Source: Verrucomicrobiota bacterium (GTDB lineage: Bacteria; Verrucomicrobiota; Verrucomicrobiia; Verrucomicrobiales; Verrucomicrobiaceae). From it: a DNA stretch of 64,000 bases. The stretch covers positions 80,897 to 144,896 of the forward strand of contig JAFLEI010000017.1 in NCBI GenBank assembly GCA_017301975.1, written 5' to 3'. A program made the translations under genes and the position numbers. The notes beneath the pieces were generated by a model, which did no database searches, was not told the origin of the DNA, and saw only the letters and a program-made list of their open reading frames with translations. Below, in pieces: positions 62,388 to 64,000 of this stretch. How positions within the stretch are numbered: position 1 is the first letter of the stretch; every line of letters begins with the position of its first letter.

Positions 62388-63209
62388 CTATTGAGCTTCT
62401 GCTATCAGAAGCTCAAGTTTGTGACTGGGCATAAATGTGAGCCAATGTTCTGTCATTGATCTTATCATCGGGTGATCTCTTGACTGATAAATGTCAAACC
62501 ATCCACGATAATAATTTCTCACTTTGTCTTCCAGTGTTAATGGGAACATTCGTTTGGGCCAGTCGAACCGGTGATTCCAGCCAAGGCTAGGATGGCAGAT
62601 TACGCGGCCTCCATTTTGTCGTACTTTTTCTGCTAAATACCATTCCTCTGCGCCAAACCCGCTAAACCCTGAGGCAAGTGTTGGAACCGTCTTCTTAAGC
62701 ATGCTGAAGCATCCCATGCCCATCATGGGGATTTCGAACGGGACACCTTTGGCCATTGCGTCTGGGTCATTTCCCCAAGTTCCGAAATCATGGCCTCTCC
62801 AGCGAGGTTCCATTTTTACGCTTGTGGCCTTGAGGTCATTATAAAGCAACGGGCCAGTCAGCATTTCACGGCTGTCTGAGTTGGTCTGCCAATAGCTTAA
62901 CATAGAACTGATGAAGCCTCGTTGCAAAAGCACATGGCAGTCCAAACCAAGAATGACATCGCCTCGTGCGTGGTGGAAAGCGTCATACTTTACGAAACTG
63001 CTCGTACGGTCAGTTACTGGGATGACTCGTGCATCAGGAACCCACTTGCTGAATAGCAGAAGAGCCTGTCCATGATTGCTGTTCGGATTGTTATCGAGAA
63101 TGATGAATTCAGTGTTTTGTGGAAGGTCGTGATGCAGTCTCAATGACTGGATGGTGAAATAGACGCCGTCATAGTCATCATGAGTCGCCATTGAAATTGT
63201 CAGTTTCAT
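62388..63209 (-). CDS. Family 2-like glycosyltransferase
   Basis: 273 aa, GT-A layout: LTISMATHDDYDGVYFTIQS, then NTEFIILDNNPNSNHG (nucleotide-binding strand), KYDAFHHARGDVILGLDCHV (a DxD-like D-C-H-V site), and GFSGFGAEEWYLAEKVRQNG with the EEW acceptor-side acids. C-terminal helices are short. Its start overlaps the previous gene's stop by 4 bp. It likely adds a sugar to a surface molecule. Confidence 0.75.
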   Translation of the reverse strand: MKLTISMATHDDYDGVYFTIQSLRLHHDLPQNTEFIILDNNPNSNHGQALLLFSKWVPDARVIPVTDRTSSFVKYDAFHHARGDVILGLDCHVLLQRGFISSMLSYWQTNSDSREMLTGPLLYNDLKATSVKMEPRWRGHDFGTWGNDPDAMAKGVPFEIPMMGMGCFSMLKKTVPTLASGFSGFGAEEWYLAEKVRQNGGRVICHPSLGWNHRFDWPKRMFPLTLEDKVRNYYRGWFDIYQSRDHPMIRSMTEHWLTFMPSHKLELLIAEAQ

Positions 63210-63835
63210 GGAAGCATTTCTTGGGGGAAAGGGTTGAGTCCATTTGTGACGCCAGAGGCATTCAAAAGTAGAACTCCCAGCCGAGTTGAGTAGTCGCCAG
63301 CCCGTTGGAACAATTCCCGCATGTGATCATCGCCAAGTCTCATTGGGTCGGGTGTCCCATAGCCGTAAAACGAGTCAGACAGGTTGGTTTCAAAAAAGCT
63401 TTGAGGTAATTTTAGGTGATGATTTTGTGGGGATGGTTCCCCAGCAATTTTCCACTTTTTGACCTTTGCTGGATCGTAGTCATGGTCGAATCCAAGCATG
63501 TATATTTTTCGAGGCTGCAAATGATGTATAATCCAATACAAGCCTTGAAAGAAAATCGTGTAGCCGAGGTGATGTTGTGGAAATCGCTCTTCCCTGGCTA
63601 TTTTTTTACATACGGCTGCCGACGATGTTTCGTAATCGAAGTGCGACACTTCTTTTTTGAAGTTCCTAGTGAGCGGAAAGTTGTCTTGAGGGAAGTCCCC
63701 TGAGTAAATCCAATAATCGAAAGGAAACGGGAAGATGCGCCACGCATTGTTGACCGCACAAATTGTGTATTTATGAGGATCTGCTTTAGCTGCTAAAAGA
63801 GCTGATCGCCCACTACCCACATAAAGGACATTCAT
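63206..63835 (-). CDS. Putative glycosyltransferase-like (sialyltransferase-like fold)
   Basis: 209 aa. MNVLYVGSGRSALLAAKADP, then YTICAVNNAWRIFPFPFDYW and PRKIYMLGFDHDYDPAKVKK, recall the GNGPS...VNxA...PDYYxxxD layout of GT42-type and related bacterial enzymes, but the family is not certain. It overlaps both neighbours by 4 bp (ATGA on each side), so the three genes are translationally coupled and probably act on one product. Confidence 0.5.
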   Translation of the reverse strand: MNVLYVGSGRSALLAAKADPHKYTICAVNNAWRIFPFPFDYWIYSGDFPQDNFPLTRNFKKEVSHFDYETSSAAVCKKIAREERFPQHHLGYTIFFQGLYWIIHHLQPRKIYMLGFDHDYDPAKVKKWKIAGEPSPQNHHLKLPQSFFETNLSDSFYGYGTPDPMRLGDDHMRELFQRAGDYSTRLGVLLLNASGVTNGLNPFPQEMLP

Positions 63836-64000
63836 GGTGGTTGATCTGTAAAGGTGGTGGTTGTTGTCGTTGGGGGATCGGTGAAAGTGGTGGTTGTCGT
63901 GGGAGGATCGGTGAAGGTGGTGGTTGTCGTGGGAGGATCGGTGAAGGTGGTGGTTGTCGTGGGGGGATCGGTGAAGGTGGTGGTTGTCGTGGGGGGATCG
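63832..64000 (-). CDS. Thr-rich tandem-repeat protein, C-terminal part (partial)
   Basis: The frame runs in from beyond the window and ends at TGA 63832-63834, overlapping the next ATG. It is built of PPTTTTTFTD units (10 aa, 30 bp) and ends TFTDQPP. Such Thr/Pro repeats are extended and are typical O-glycosylation substrates in surface proteins or phage fibres. The downstream coupled glycosyltransferases support that. The rest of the protein is unseen. Confidence 0.7.
   Translation of the reverse strand, partial: DPPTTTTTFTDPPTTTTTFTDPPTTTTTFTDPPTTTTTFTDPPTTTTTTFTDQPP
63844..64000. repeat. 30-bp tandem repeat
   Basis: GATCGGTGAAGGTGGTGGTT plus 10 bp, at least four near-identical copies to the window end. 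The first unit is 33 bp and more diverged, so turnover happens inside the array. Confidence 0.92.

Noticed and set aside
63844..64000. 30-bp repeats as a CRISPR array
   Set aside because: No spacers between units and a continuous open frame; a coding tandem repeat.

Overview
The window looks like a chromosome segment of a Verrucomicrobiota bacterium, probably Prosthecobacter-like. The inference rests on gene families, not on any database match: a Pirellula/Verrucomicrobium-type haem-binding protein, secreted DUF4091/DNRLRE-type proteins, a DUF1552 remnant, GC-rich DNA, AC-rich leaders that mostly lack a Shine-Dalgarno sequence, and many short secreted or lipoprotein genes. No rRNA, tRNA or CRISPR array was seen.

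Layout. 1-560 is a deletion derivative of an IS4-family element whose intact copy lies at 56.2-57.8 kb. 0.6-21.8 kb (minus strand) is a candidate polymorphic-toxin locus. It has three long toxin genes with a common leader, a Pro-rich N-terminus, an Ala/Gly-rich central region, a repeated pre-toxin segment and unrelated C-terminal toxin domains: zincin, ParB-like and HNH-like. Each is followed by a short, often overlapping putative immunity gene. Between them lie orphan C-terminal cassettes, a tandem array of immunity paralogues, and IS/MITE damage. 22.2-24.4 kb is arsDA. 24.7-26.5 kb is a secreted alpha/beta hydrolase. 26.8-31.9 kb (plus strand) is a phage-type structural cluster: scaffold-like protein, N4-gp56-like major capsid protein, unknown protein, GroES-like co-chaperonin and adaptor-like protein. 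A decayed toxin-antitoxin pair follows.

33-45 kb holds secreted carbohydrate-related proteins and a PVC cytochrome/HEAT protein, separated by REP-like and inverted-repeat elements. 45.5-47.2 kb has a DUF3037/HipA-like pair. 48-50.7 kb is a Sel1-repeat membrane protein. 50.9-52.1 kb is a REP-associated tyrosine transposase lying between two clusters of palindromic repeats. 52-56 kb carries small secreted proteins, lipoproteins and an LpxR-like lipid A deacylase. 58-60.5 kb is a fourth toxin-like gene with a probable exported immunity protein. 62.4-64 kb is a glycosyltransferase operon downstream of a Thr-rich tandem-repeat protein that runs off the window.

How parts may work together (inference). 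The toxin genes and the capsid-type genes carry similar 10-bp-phased ACCAC direct repeats upstream of their starts. The large toxins also have the Ala/Gly-rich, HExxH-containing look of phage virion or ejection polypeptides. One reading is a domesticated capsid module co-regulated with a toxin arsenal. Several genes have frameshifts near G/C-rich or poly-G tracts, which could be sequencing error or real switching.
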